A stretch of DNA of 64,000 nucleotides from the NCBI RefSeq assembly GCF_002115725.1, contig NZ_JFKD01000003.1:1-64000 (forward strand). Reading direction: 5' to 3'. The first letter of the stretch is position 1, and each line of letters begins with the position of its first letter. The notes beneath the pieces were generated by a model, which worked only from the letters and a program-made list of their open reading frames with translations, was not told the DNA's origin and made no database searches. The DNA is from Marivita cryptomonadis. GTDB lineage: Bacteria > Pseudomonadota > Alphaproteobacteria > Rhodobacterales > Rhodobacteraceae. The position numbers were made by a program, and so were the translations under genes. Of the stretch, positions 56,859 to 64,000 are shown piece after piece.

Positions 56859-57925
56859 GCAGGCACCTTGCGATCGATCTCGATCCGGAACCGGATCAAC
56901 GTGAAGGTCATCAGATAGAAGAACAAGAGCAAGCCCTGAAACACCTCGACCGCCGCGACGGGCAATCCGGCGGACACCGTCGCACTGTCCCCGCCGATAT
57001 AGATGACCGAGATCAGAAAGCTGGACCCGATGATCCCCAGAGGATTCAGCCCGCCAACGTAAGCCACAATGATCGCGGCATACCCGTAGCCCGATGTAAC
57101 CGAACGCTGCAATTGACCCAAAGGCCCCGCGACCTCGCTCGCCCCGGCGATCCCGGCGGCCAAGCCGCCAAGGCCAAGGCCCAGCCACACCATGCGCGGA
57201 GCTGAAAATCCGGCATAAAGCGCTGCACGCGGCGCAAGGCCCGCCGTGCGCAACTGGTAGCCTCGGAAATGATGTTGCATCATCAGGTAAGCAAAGACGC
57301 TCGCCAGCAAAGCAAAGATCAAAGAGATGTTCGTGCGCGTCCCGTCGAACAGGATCGGCAGCATCGCATTGTCAGGGAACATCACTGTCTGCGGAAAATT
57401 GAACCCGCGCGGGTCTTTCCATGGCCCCAGCAACAGGTAATTCAGGATTTGCACCGCGATCAGCGCCAGCATCAGCGTGACAAGGATCTCGGACGCCCCG
57501 AAGCGCGTGCGCAAGGCGGCCGCGATCAAGGCATAGACCGTGCCGCCCAAAGCGCCGAAGGCGATCATCGCGGGGAGCATCAATGGGAAATCCCCGTCCG
57601 GGAAATAGACCGGCAAGGCCGACGCACAGAGTGCGCCGACGATGAACTGACCTTCCGCCCCGATGTTGAACACGTTGGCGCGGAAGCCGATGGCCAAACC
57701 TTGGGCGATCAGCAACAGTGGCGCCATCTTCAGCAGGACTTCGGAAAAGCTGTACCAGCTCAGGAACGGCTTGAGCAGCAACGCATGCAGCGCCGCACCC
57801 GCCGGTTTGCCAAGGGCCGCGAACAGAACAAGGCTTGCCAGACAGGTGAGCACAAGCGCCAGCACAGGAGCTGTGAGCATCGCAAGGCGCGAAGCGGAGT
57901 CTCGGCGGATCAAGCGTATCTTCAC
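56855..57925 (-). CDS. BMP-type ABC transporter permease 1
   Basis: 356 residues. Same superfamily as permease 2 but with the longer N-terminus of the YufP/NupP class: LFAALGKPAGAALHALLLKP, then MAPLLLIAQGLAIGFRANVF and NIGAEGQFIVGALCA. About ten membrane helices. Start overlaps the ATPase stop by 4 bases. The two permeases together form the channel for nucleosides or nucleobases. Confidence 0.92.
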   Translation of the reverse strand: MKIRLIRRDSASRLAMLTAPVLALVLTCLASLVLFAALGKPAGAALHALLLKPFLSWYSFSEVLLKMAPLLLIAQGLAIGFRANVFNIGAEGQFIVGALCASALPVYFPDGDFPLMLPAMIAFGALGGTVYALIAAALRTRFGASEILVTLMLALIAVQILNYLLLGPWKDPRGFNFPQTVMFPDNAMLPILFDGTRTNISLIFALLASVFAYLMMQHHFRGYQLRTAGLAPRAALYAGFSAPRMVWLGLGLGGLAAGIAGASEVAGPLGQLQRSVTSGYGYAAIIVAYVGGLNPLGIIGSSFLISVIYIGGDSATVSAGLPVAAVEVFQGLLLFFYLMTFTLIRFRIEIDRKVPA

Positions 57926-59421
57926 GTCTCGGCCCCAATCATGTAGCGGCCGATCTCTTGCGGCGTTGTCTCTGCCGCTTCAAGCGCTGGGGACAGCCGA
58001 CCATTATGCAGGACATGCAGCTTGCTGCACAGTTCGAACAATTCGTCCATTTCTTCAGAGATCACCAAGATCGCACAACCCTGATCGCGCATGTCGAGCA
58101 GGCGCTTGCGAATGGCCGTGGCCGCCCCGATATCGACACCCCATGTGGGTTGTGACACCAGCATCACATCGGGATTCAGCATGATCTCGCGGCCCAGAAT
58201 GAATTTCTGTAAATTTCCACCCGACATTGCGCCAGCCTCGGCATCGGGTCCGGGCGTGCGCACATCAAAGGCTTCGATACATTCGCGGGTAAAGGCGCGT
58301 TCCACGCTGCGCCGGATGAACCCGCGCGACAGCATGCTGCGACTATGGGCGGTCAGCAGGCTGTTGTCGGCCAGCGACATCTCCGGCACCGCCCCGCGCC
58401 CCAACCGTTCCTCGGGCACAAAGGCAAAGCCCAGCTTGCGCCGCGCCATCGGACCAAGGTGGCCGACCTTCTTGCCCATAATCTCGATCATGCCGGGTTC
58501 CTGCGCGCGGCTCTCGCCCGAAATCAGCGCGGCCAGCTCCTGCTGCCCATTGCCGGAAATACCCGCAATCCCGACAATCTCACCGCTGCGCAGTTTGAGG
58601 TCGATGCCGTCCAGCGTGGTGCCAAACCGGCTGGCCCGCGGATGGCCAAGCGCGTTCAGCCGCAGGCGTTCGGCCCCCGGTGGCTGTGGCGCGGCATGGG
58701 CCACATTCGGCATTTCGCGCCCGATCATCAGTTGCGCCAAGGACCGCGCATCATGTTCACGCGGATCAACCCGCCCCGTCACCTCGCCGCCGCGCAGCAC
58801 GCTGGCGGTGTCACACAGCTCGCGGATTTCATCCAGCTTGTGCGAGATGAACAGGATCGCCATCCCGTCTGCCTGCAACTTGCGCAGCGTCTCAAACAGG
58901 CGGCGCACGTTTTGCGGTGGCAGGACCGAGGTCGGTTCATCAAGGATCAACAGCTTGGGATTGAGCAGCAAACAGCGAATGATCTCGACACGTTGGCGTT
59001 CGCCCACCGACAGGCGATGCACCATCGCGTGCGGATCGACGGACAGCCCGAACTGGTCCCCCAGATCGGTGATCTTCTGCGCCAAATCCGCCGGTTTTCC
59101 GGGGATCATCAGGGATACATTTTGAACGACGCTCAAGGTCTCGAACAGCGAGAAATGCTGAAACACCATACCGATGCCCAGCGCCTGCGCGTCGGAGGGT
59201 CGGGCAAAATGCACCTCTTGCCCGTTCCAGCGGATATGGCCCGAATCCGGTTGTTCGACCCCGTAGATAAGCTTCATCAGAGTCGATTTCCCGGCCCCGT
59301 TTTCGCCCAACACGGCATGGATCGACCCCGAATGAACTTCGAGGTCGATTTCGTGATTGGCCTGAACAGTGCCATAGCGCTTCGAAACTCCAGCGAGTCT
59401 CAGCAGCGCGGGCTGGCTCAT
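57922..59421 (-). CDS. BMP-type ABC transporter ATP-binding protein
   Basis: 499 residues from ATG 59421. Two fused nucleotide-binding domains, as in sugar and nucleoside importers (YufO/NupO). Domain 1: GENGAGKST, FQHFSLF, LSVGERQRVEI, ILDEPTSVL. Domain 2: degenerate GISGNGQQELAALI and signature MSGGNLQKFILGRE. Stop and start overlap neighbours by 4 bases on both sides. Confidence 0.94.
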   Translation of the reverse strand: MSQPALLRLAGVSKRYGTVQANHEIDLEVHSGSIHAVLGENGAGKSTLMKLIYGVEQPDSGHIRWNGQEVHFARPSDAQALGIGMVFQHFSLFETLSVVQNVSLMIPGKPADLAQKITDLGDQFGLSVDPHAMVHRLSVGERQRVEIIRCLLLNPKLLILDEPTSVLPPQNVRRLFETLRKLQADGMAILFISHKLDEIRELCDTASVLRGGEVTGRVDPREHDARSLAQLMIGREMPNVAHAAPQPPGAERLRLNALGHPRASRFGTTLDGIDLKLRSGEIVGIAGISGNGQQELAALISGESRAQEPGMIEIMGKKVGHLGPMARRKLGFAFVPEERLGRGAVPEMSLADNSLLTAHSRSMLSRGFIRRSVERAFTRECIEAFDVRTPGPDAEAGAMSGGNLQKFILGREIMLNPDVMLVSQPTWGVDIGAATAIRKRLLDMRDQGCAILVISEEMDELFELCSKLHVLHNGRLSPALEAAETTPQEIGRYMIGAET

Positions 59422-60512
59422 GAAGGCAGTGGCGTGGTGACGCCTGCGACGTGCCAATCCATGCTGATGATCTCGTCATCGGTCATGGCAACTCCATCCG
59501 CCACACGTTCCGCACCCGACTGATCGGTCAGCGGACCTTGGAAGACGACAAAGTCACCGGTTGCGATTTCCGCCTGCTTGGCTTCGATTTGCGCAATCAT
59601 GTCGGCTGGGATGTCCGGGTTCCAGTCTGCGGTGAAGACCACATCGTCTTCCATACCGAGCCAGTAATTGGCGCTTGGGAAATCGCCCGCGACGTGTCCA
59701 TCGACCAGACGCTTGAAATGCGGACCCCAATCGGTGCCGACAACGCCAAGATATTTGGTGGGCGCGTATTTCTGCATGGATGAGTTGAGGTTGTAGGCAT
59801 ACACGCCCGCCTCTTCCGCAACCGCGATCACCGACGGTGTGTCCTGCGCGTTCGAGAACAGGATATCCACATCCTGCGAAATCAGGGCTTTGGCCGCTTC
59901 CTGTTCGGATGCCGGGTCAAACCAGCTGTTTACCCAGACAACGCTCATTGTGATTTCCGGATCAACCGACAGCGCACCCAGCATGAAGGCGTTGATCGAG
60001 GTGATCAGTTCCGGGATCGCGAACGCGCCGACGCAGCCGATCTTCTTGGTCTTGGTCAGTGATGCCGCAGCCATACCCATCAGGTAGGTGCCCTGCCAGT
60101 ATTTGGCGGTGAAGGGAGAGAAATTCGGTTCGACCATAAAGCCCGAGGCGTGGATGATCGACACATCGCGGTTGCGCTTGGCGATCTGAATGCCACCGTT
60201 CTGGTATCCGAACGAGCCGAGCAGCAGAACATTGTGGCCTTCCGCGACCAGACCGTTCGCGATGCGGTCCGCGTCCGGGCCTTCTGCGATGTTTTCGAGA
60301 ACGGTCACTTCCAGCTTGTCGCCATAGGCCTCTTTGACAGTGTTCACGCCTTCCATCAAAGTGTGTGACCAACCCACATCAGCAGCAGGCGATGGCAGCA
60401 CAACGCCCATCTTGAGAACCTCTTGCGCATGGGCGCGCATCGGCAAGGCAAGAGCCGTTGTGGCGGCAAGTGTGCCTTTCAGAAAACTGCGGCGTTTGAG
60501 TGTGTCAGACAT
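59418..60512 (-). CDS. BMP-family substrate-binding protein
   Basis: 364 residues. N-terminus KRRSFLKGTLAATTALALPM is a twin-arginine signal, so it is exported folded. BMP/Med-family features: KMGVVLPSPAADVGWSHTLM, GHNVLLLGSFGYQNG, KKIGCVGAFAIPELITSINA. Family members bind purine nucleosides or related bases. The start lies 8 bases inside the end of the deaminase gene. Confidence 0.92.
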   Translation of the reverse strand: MSDTLKRRSFLKGTLAATTALALPMRAHAQEVLKMGVVLPSPAADVGWSHTLMEGVNTVKEAYGDKLEVTVLENIAEGPDADRIANGLVAEGHNVLLLGSFGYQNGGIQIAKRNRDVSIIHASGFMVEPNFSPFTAKYWQGTYLMGMAAASLTKTKKIGCVGAFAIPELITSINAFMLGALSVDPEITMSVVWVNSWFDPASEQEAAKALISQDVDILFSNAQDTPSVIAVAEEAGVYAYNLNSSMQKYAPTKYLGVVGTDWGPHFKRLVDGHVAGDFPSANYWLGMEDDVVFTADWNPDIPADMIAQIEAKQAEIATGDFVVFQGPLTDQSGAERVADGVAMTDDEIISMDWHVAGVTTPLPS

Positions 60513-61902
60513 GGTTATCCCCGTTGGTTGTGTTTGGCAGAATGGTGTGAAGTGTCTCTTCGGCGGCCGCGAACAGCGCGCCTTCGTCGATTCCTGGAAA
60601 TTCGCCTTTGTGCCAGACGATGCGTCCGTTGATCATGGTCAGGTCCGTGGGCGCACCAACGCCGACCTTGGCCAAAAGGCTGATCGGATCGTGGCGCGTG
60701 CCCACGAAATCAAGCTTGCGGGTGTCGATGGCGAACAGGTCCGCCGCCATACCGGGGCGTAGCGCACCGATGTCGGTGCGCCCGAGCAGCGAAGCACCGC
60801 CCTCGGTCGCATAGTGCAGGAACCGTCCGGGCACAGGCACGCCGTCTTCCCGGGATGAGGCGACAAGGCATTGCAGCATGTAGCCGGAATGGATGCAGTG
60901 CATCAGGTTCGAATTGTCGTTCGACGCCGCCCCATCGCAGCCAAGGCCCACCCGAACGCCCAGCGCGTCCATGGCCGGAATGTCGGTGACTTCGGCCCCG
61001 ACCAGATAGACGGGCTCTGGGCAATGCGACACGCCCGTGCCAGATGCAGCCAGTTTGGCCAGTTCGGCGCGCGTTAGTTCCCATGCGTGGGCATAAAACA
61101 CGTCCGGCCCGGCAAACCCGATCTCTTCGCAGTAATCGACTGTACGCTTTCCGTGCACCTGTTCGATCACAGGGCTTTCGCCTTCGCCTACATGGCTGTG
61201 CAGGATCACGCCCTTGTCCCGCGCCAGCGCCACGGACTGCTCGAATGTCTCGCGATAACAGTTCACTGGCTGGCAAGGCGCAACTGCCACCTGCCGCATC
61301 GAAAGCGGTGCGGGATCGTGAAACGCGTCAATCGCGCGTTCACAGGCGCTGATGAATTCGTCAGTGGATTCCAGCATCTCGTCCGGGATCGTGCTGCCTT
61401 CGGATTTGGGCAACGTGTTGCCCCCACGCCCCGCGTGAAAGCGCATGCCCAGAAGCTCTGCCGCTTCGAACTGTCGGTCGATGATGCGCGACCCGGCATG
61501 GCGGGGGAAACAATACTGATGGTCGAACGCCGTGGTGCAGCCATGCTTGATCAGCTCGGCCATCGCCACGACAGAGCTGTGGTAGAAACAGTCCTCGGTC
61601 AGGCGCGAAAAGATCGGGTAAATGCGGTCCAGCCATTCGATCACTGAATAGCGCGTCCAGTCCAATTCGGCGCGATTGCGGACGAAGCATTGGAAGAAAT
61701 GGTGATGCGTGTTGACGAGGCCCGGATAGATGAAATGCCCCGTGGCATCGATGATGTCGGTCCCCTCGGGCGCTTGTCGGGACAGGTCAGGACCAATCGC
61801 GGTGATCGCGCCGTTTTCAGACAGGATGTCTTGGTGCCGCAAAACCGGAGCACTGGCCGAGGTGACAATCGCCTCGCAGTTCGTGAGAAGGATCGCGGTC
61901 AT
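60505..61902 (-). CDS. 8-oxoguanine deaminase-like amidohydrolase
   Basis: 465 residues. Amidohydrolase superfamily metal site: HxH in NTHHHFFQCF, His in ILHSHVGEGE, His in YAHAWELT, Asp in GLGCDGAASND. The FFQ after the HHH and GCTTAFDHQYCFP fit the 8-oxoguanine deaminase branch (PA0142-like) within the chlorohydrolase/guanine deaminase group; isoguanine or another aminopurine is possible. Product would be an oxopurine such as uric acid. It lies between the oxygenase genes and a nucleobase transporter, which supports a purine substrate. Confidence 0.82.
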   Translation of the reverse strand: MTAILLTNCEAIVTSASAPVLRHQDILSENGAITAIGPDLSRQAPEGTDIIDATGHFIYPGLVNTHHHFFQCFVRNRAELDWTRYSVIEWLDRIYPIFSRLTEDCFYHSSVVAMAELIKHGCTTAFDHQYCFPRHAGSRIIDRQFEAAELLGMRFHAGRGGNTLPKSEGSTIPDEMLESTDEFISACERAIDAFHDPAPLSMRQVAVAPCQPVNCYRETFEQSVALARDKGVILHSHVGEGESPVIEQVHGKRTVDYCEEIGFAGPDVFYAHAWELTRAELAKLAASGTGVSHCPEPVYLVGAEVTDIPAMDALGVRVGLGCDGAASNDNSNLMHCIHSGYMLQCLVASSREDGVPVPGRFLHYATEGGASLLGRTDIGALRPGMAADLFAIDTRKLDFVGTRHDPISLLAKVGVGAPTDLTMINGRIVWHKGEFPGIDEGALFAAAEETLHTILPNTTNGDNHV

Positions 61903-62513
61903 GCCGGGTGCGCCAGTTCATGTAGGCGGTGAATGCCGGGCATTTCGATGAAGCCCGGCAGCGATCGGATGGCCCGCATCCAAAGGCGTACAGATGGATA
62001 CGGATCAAGGCTCACACCTCCATCCGGGGCCAAAGCGGTGTTCGGGAAGCACGCAATGTCCGCAATTGTGGGGGTCTTGCCAGTCAGGAAGATCAGGCCG
62101 TCGAAGCGCTGTTCGGTCAGATGCGCCTCTAGCTTGCGCAGAGCCGCAACGCCGGCGGCACGGGCTTTTTCGATGTCTGCCTCGTAGCTGATCACATCAT
62201 GCAAGCGGGCAAGTCCAAGGCTGTTGTTGAGGTCGGACGCAAAGGCCAGCCAGCGGTCGTCTTCTGGGCTACGCCATTCAGGATGCTCCGCCGTCAGATG
62301 CCGCAGGATGTCGGCGCTGTCGGTCAGCACCGTGTCGCCGTCTTGCAGGATCGGCAACGTGCCCTTGGGGTTCAGCGCCAGCATCTCGGGGGATTTGTGC
62401 TCCTGCGCGGGATGAAAATTCACCGCATGCAAGCTGAGCGTCTTGCCAATCAGCGCCGCCATCAGGCGGACCTTGTAGCAACTGGCGCTGAGGACATAGT
62501 CGTAAAGGATCAT
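61899..62513 (-). CDS. GST-like protein (NdmE-like)
   Basis: 204 residues. N-terminal thioredoxin fold (LYDYVLSASCYKVRLMAALI, NPKGTLPILQDGDTVLTDSA with DSADI in place of the glutathione-binding ESxxI), then the helical GST domain (TGKTPTIADIACFPNTA). In caffeine-degrading Pseudomonas the GST-like NdmE is a structural partner of the demethylase NdmC and NdmD. Start overlaps the oxygenase stop by 4 bases and the gene is directly next to it, so the same role is plausible. Alternatively it is a glutathione transferase acting on a reactive intermediate. Confidence 0.85.
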   Translation of the reverse strand: MILYDYVLSASCYKVRLMAALIGKTLSLHAVNFHPAQEHKSPEMLALNPKGTLPILQDGDTVLTDSADILRHLTAEHPEWRSPEDDRWLAFASDLNNSLGLARLHDVISYEADIEKARAAGVAALRKLEAHLTEQRFDGLIFLTGKTPTIADIACFPNTALAPDGGVSLDPYPSVRLWMRAIRSLPGFIEMPGIHRLHELAHPA

Positions 62514-63346
62514 GCAGCCACCAATTGCGCGCCGTAGGTGTAGCCGATCTTCTTGAGCCAGCGGCGATAGGCGACCGAGGTCATGTCGGCTTGTGTCGGT
62601 ACCTCCATCCCCGGATCAAGCGGCAGTTTGCGCGGCAACTGGTTTTCGAGGATCGAGCGGTCCTGCATGAAGATCAACTGTTGGAAGCTGACCATTTCGG
62701 ACATGGTTGAATCATCGTCATAAAGCGCCATCCACGGCCAAACCTCGCACCATTCATCGGTCAGCGGCTGCACAAAAAGCGTGATGACGTCCCATTCACC
62801 GGGACGCGGCGGGCAGGTTTTGTAGAGCACCGAACAGGTTGGGGCTGGCACGCGGTACATGTATTCCGTGGTGATCCCGCCCTCTGCCGATTTGGCTGCC
62901 TGCGGTTGGAAGAATTTGACCTTGGTGGCCCAGACCTCGTCCACCTCTTCGCGGATCTTGACGTCGTAACGGTCGACCTCGGTATGAGGTTCCGCCCCCA
63001 GAATATCGGTATGCACAAATGGAAAATGTGCGATGTCGAGGAAGTTCTCGACCGCGCGCAGGGGCGAGCATTTGACCTTGACCGATCCGACATCGACCAA
63101 GCGGCGACCGGGGCTGTCGGCTTCGGGGATGGTGAAAAGATCGCGATTGGGCTGGCCGGGGCTGGTCCAAAGATGGCCGAAGCGTTCGACGGTAGGCAGC
63201 GCGTTTCCCGACGCGTCCTTGACCCAACAAGTGCCACGTTCGCGGCCCACAGTAATTTTTTTACCAAGCAGTAAAGTTTCACGCGGTGCTTGGATGCCCG
63301 AGATCATGGCGACCGGATACCAGTGATTGTCGATGGTCGCGGTCAT
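62510..63346 (-). CDS. Mononuclear-iron oxygenase subunit lacking the Rieske cluster (NdmC-like)
   Basis: 278 residues from ATG 63346, overlapping the upstream stop (ATGA). The C-terminal catalytic domain of Rieske oxygenases is complete: the 2-His-1-carboxylate motif N101-x2-D104-x2-H107-x4-H112 (ENFLDIAHFPFVHTDILG) and a downstream FMQDRSILENQLP with the third ligand Asp. The N-terminus starts like a Rieske domain (NHWYPVAMISGIQAPRETLL), but the segment holding CxH and CxxH is missing and the chain goes directly to TVERFGHLWTS. The electron must therefore come from a separate Rieske protein, as in NdmC, and the gene before it encodes one. Probable reaction: N-demethylation or hydroxylation of a purine. 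Confidence 0.82.
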   Translation of the reverse strand: MTATIDNHWYPVAMISGIQAPRETLLLGKKITVGRERGTCWVKDASGNALPTVERFGHLWTSPGQPNRDLFTIPEADSPGRRLVDVGSVKVKCSPLRAVENFLDIAHFPFVHTDILGAEPHTEVDRYDVKIREEVDEVWATKVKFFQPQAAKSAEGGITTEYMYRVPAPTCSVLYKTCPPRPGEWDVITLFVQPLTDEWCEVWPWMALYDDDSTMSEMVSFQQLIFMQDRSILENQLPRKLPLDPGMEVPTQADMTSVAYRRWLKKIGYTYGAQLVAA

Positions 63347-63945
63347 GACGGCATCCCTTCCAAAGTTGCGCGCAAATCCTCCAACCACCGCGACACGGTG
63401 GTTCGATCCTTATCGGGCGAGGCAAGCACATGGGCCATACACGCGTTATCCGTACACGGCTGTACGGCAATCAACACATCATGGTCGGACACCACGGCAA
63501 TCGTGGTGTAATCTTCCGCGCCAAAATGCGCGGCAAGGTCATTTGCAGACAGGTTGATCGGCAGGGACCGGACAGGCTTACGCCCACCCAACGCGGGCAG
63601 CGCGCTGTCCGTCTTGTTAAGCGACACCCAAATCACGCCGCCCGCTTCGGTGCAGGTATAGGTGGGCACGCAGATCGTGTCAGGCGGGGTCAGTTTGGGG
63701 TGCGCCGGAATGTAATCACAGGCCCCCTCTTCGTTATACTGCCAGCCGTGATAAATACAGGCAAGCGTGTCGCCACGGACAAACCCGTGCGACAAACGCA
63801 TGCCGCGATGCGGGCAACGGTCGGACCATGCGTGGTAACGGCCAGACGGCGTACACCAGATTGCCAAATCCGTGTCTTCTATGCGGCTTGGGATCACGAC
63901 GCCCGGGGGGACGTCTTCCGTCAAAGCCACTGCAACCCAGTTCAT
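63343..63945 (-). CDS. Stand-alone Rieske [2Fe-2S] protein
   Basis: 200 residues, SD GGAG 5 bases before ATG 63945. Residues 1-120 are a Rieske domain with cluster ligands C44-P-H46 and C63-x2-H66 (DRCPHRGMRL and CIYHGWQY), of the oxygenase type (YHGW, EGACDYIPAHP). The last 80 residues do not form a catalytic iron domain. In NdmD an extra Rieske domain of this kind sits at the N-terminus of the reductase; here it is separate. First gene seen of the operon; a reductase may lie beyond the right edge. Confidence 0.88.
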   Translation of the reverse strand: MNWVAVALTEDVPPGVVIPSRIEDTDLAIWCTPSGRYHAWSDRCPHRGMRLSHGFVRGDTLACIYHGWQYNEEGACDYIPAHPKLTPPDTICVPTYTCTEAGGVIWVSLNKTDSALPALGGRKPVRSLPINLSANDLAAHFGAEDYTTIAVVSDHDVLIAVQPCTDNACMAHVLASPDKDRTTVSRWLEDLRATLEGMPS

Positions 63946-64000
63946 AGTTTCTCCGTCGAAGTCGGACAGAGTAAGACAGACCAGATCTCGGCGATCAATA

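Noticed and set aside
55983..57188. 401-codon version of the second BMP permease
   Set aside because: Extra 110 residues are Arg/Gly-rich shadow of permease 1; ATG 56858 gives the family N-terminus and an ATGA overlap.

Overview
The window looks like a chromosomal segment of a marine alphaproteobacterium of the Roseobacter group (Rhodobacteraceae). The grounds are high GC, an AapJQMP amino-acid transporter, ATP12 and NDUFS4-like proteins typical of Alphaproteobacteria, and the yidC-MOSC-engB-argB gene order. This assignment is inferred from gene content and was not tested against a database.

Layout. (1) 1-5.9 kb is accessory DNA: the 5' part of an acetamidase/formamidase gene, a small broken ORF, a soluble FtsH-like AAA+ zinc protease, an orphan CcdA-like antitoxin, a small basic protein and a TniQ-family protein. 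It ends at a tRNA-Arg(TCT) gene whose 3' end faces it, as for an island inserted at a tRNA. (2) 6-43.5 kb is mostly core genome: uvrB, hrpB, ttcA, a degenerate GGDEF/EAL protein, yidC, engB, argB, sixA-like, aapJQMP, the crcB-rluC-HAD-atp12 operon, a multicopper oxidase, rarA, an HtrA protease, tRNA-Glu, recJ, glpX, hom, a TetR repressor with a clear operator, and a second polar amino-acid ABC transporter.

(3) 43.5-56.0 kb is the most unusual region. A SARP/BTAD-type transcription factor with TPRs precedes five co-directional genes for large enzymes without signal peptides: a PAP2/vanadium-haloperoxidase-like protein with a GGF-repeat N-terminus, a subtilase, an animal-type heme peroxidase, a lipase-trypsin fusion, and a trypsin-like protease carrying a tail of about ten 8-9 residue repeats, each with an invariant Asp and Thr. 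The last gene is a graspetide-type (MvdC/MvdD-like) ATP-grasp ligase. I propose that the ligase forms ester or amide cross-links in the Thr/Asp repeats of the protease tail. That would make this a RiPP-like system whose precursor is fused to a peptidase. I know of no description of it.

(4) 56.0-64 kb is a tight operon on the minus strand, with every junction overlapping: a stand-alone Rieske protein, a Rieske-less mononuclear-iron oxygenase, a GST-like protein, an 8-oxoguanine deaminase-like amidohydrolase, and a BMP-type nucleobase/nucleoside ABC transporter (binding protein, ATPase, two permeases). The first three recall the split NdmC/NdmD/NdmE N-demethylase of bacterial caffeine degradation. 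The operon is therefore probably for uptake and oxidative breakdown of modified (methylated or oxidised) purines.
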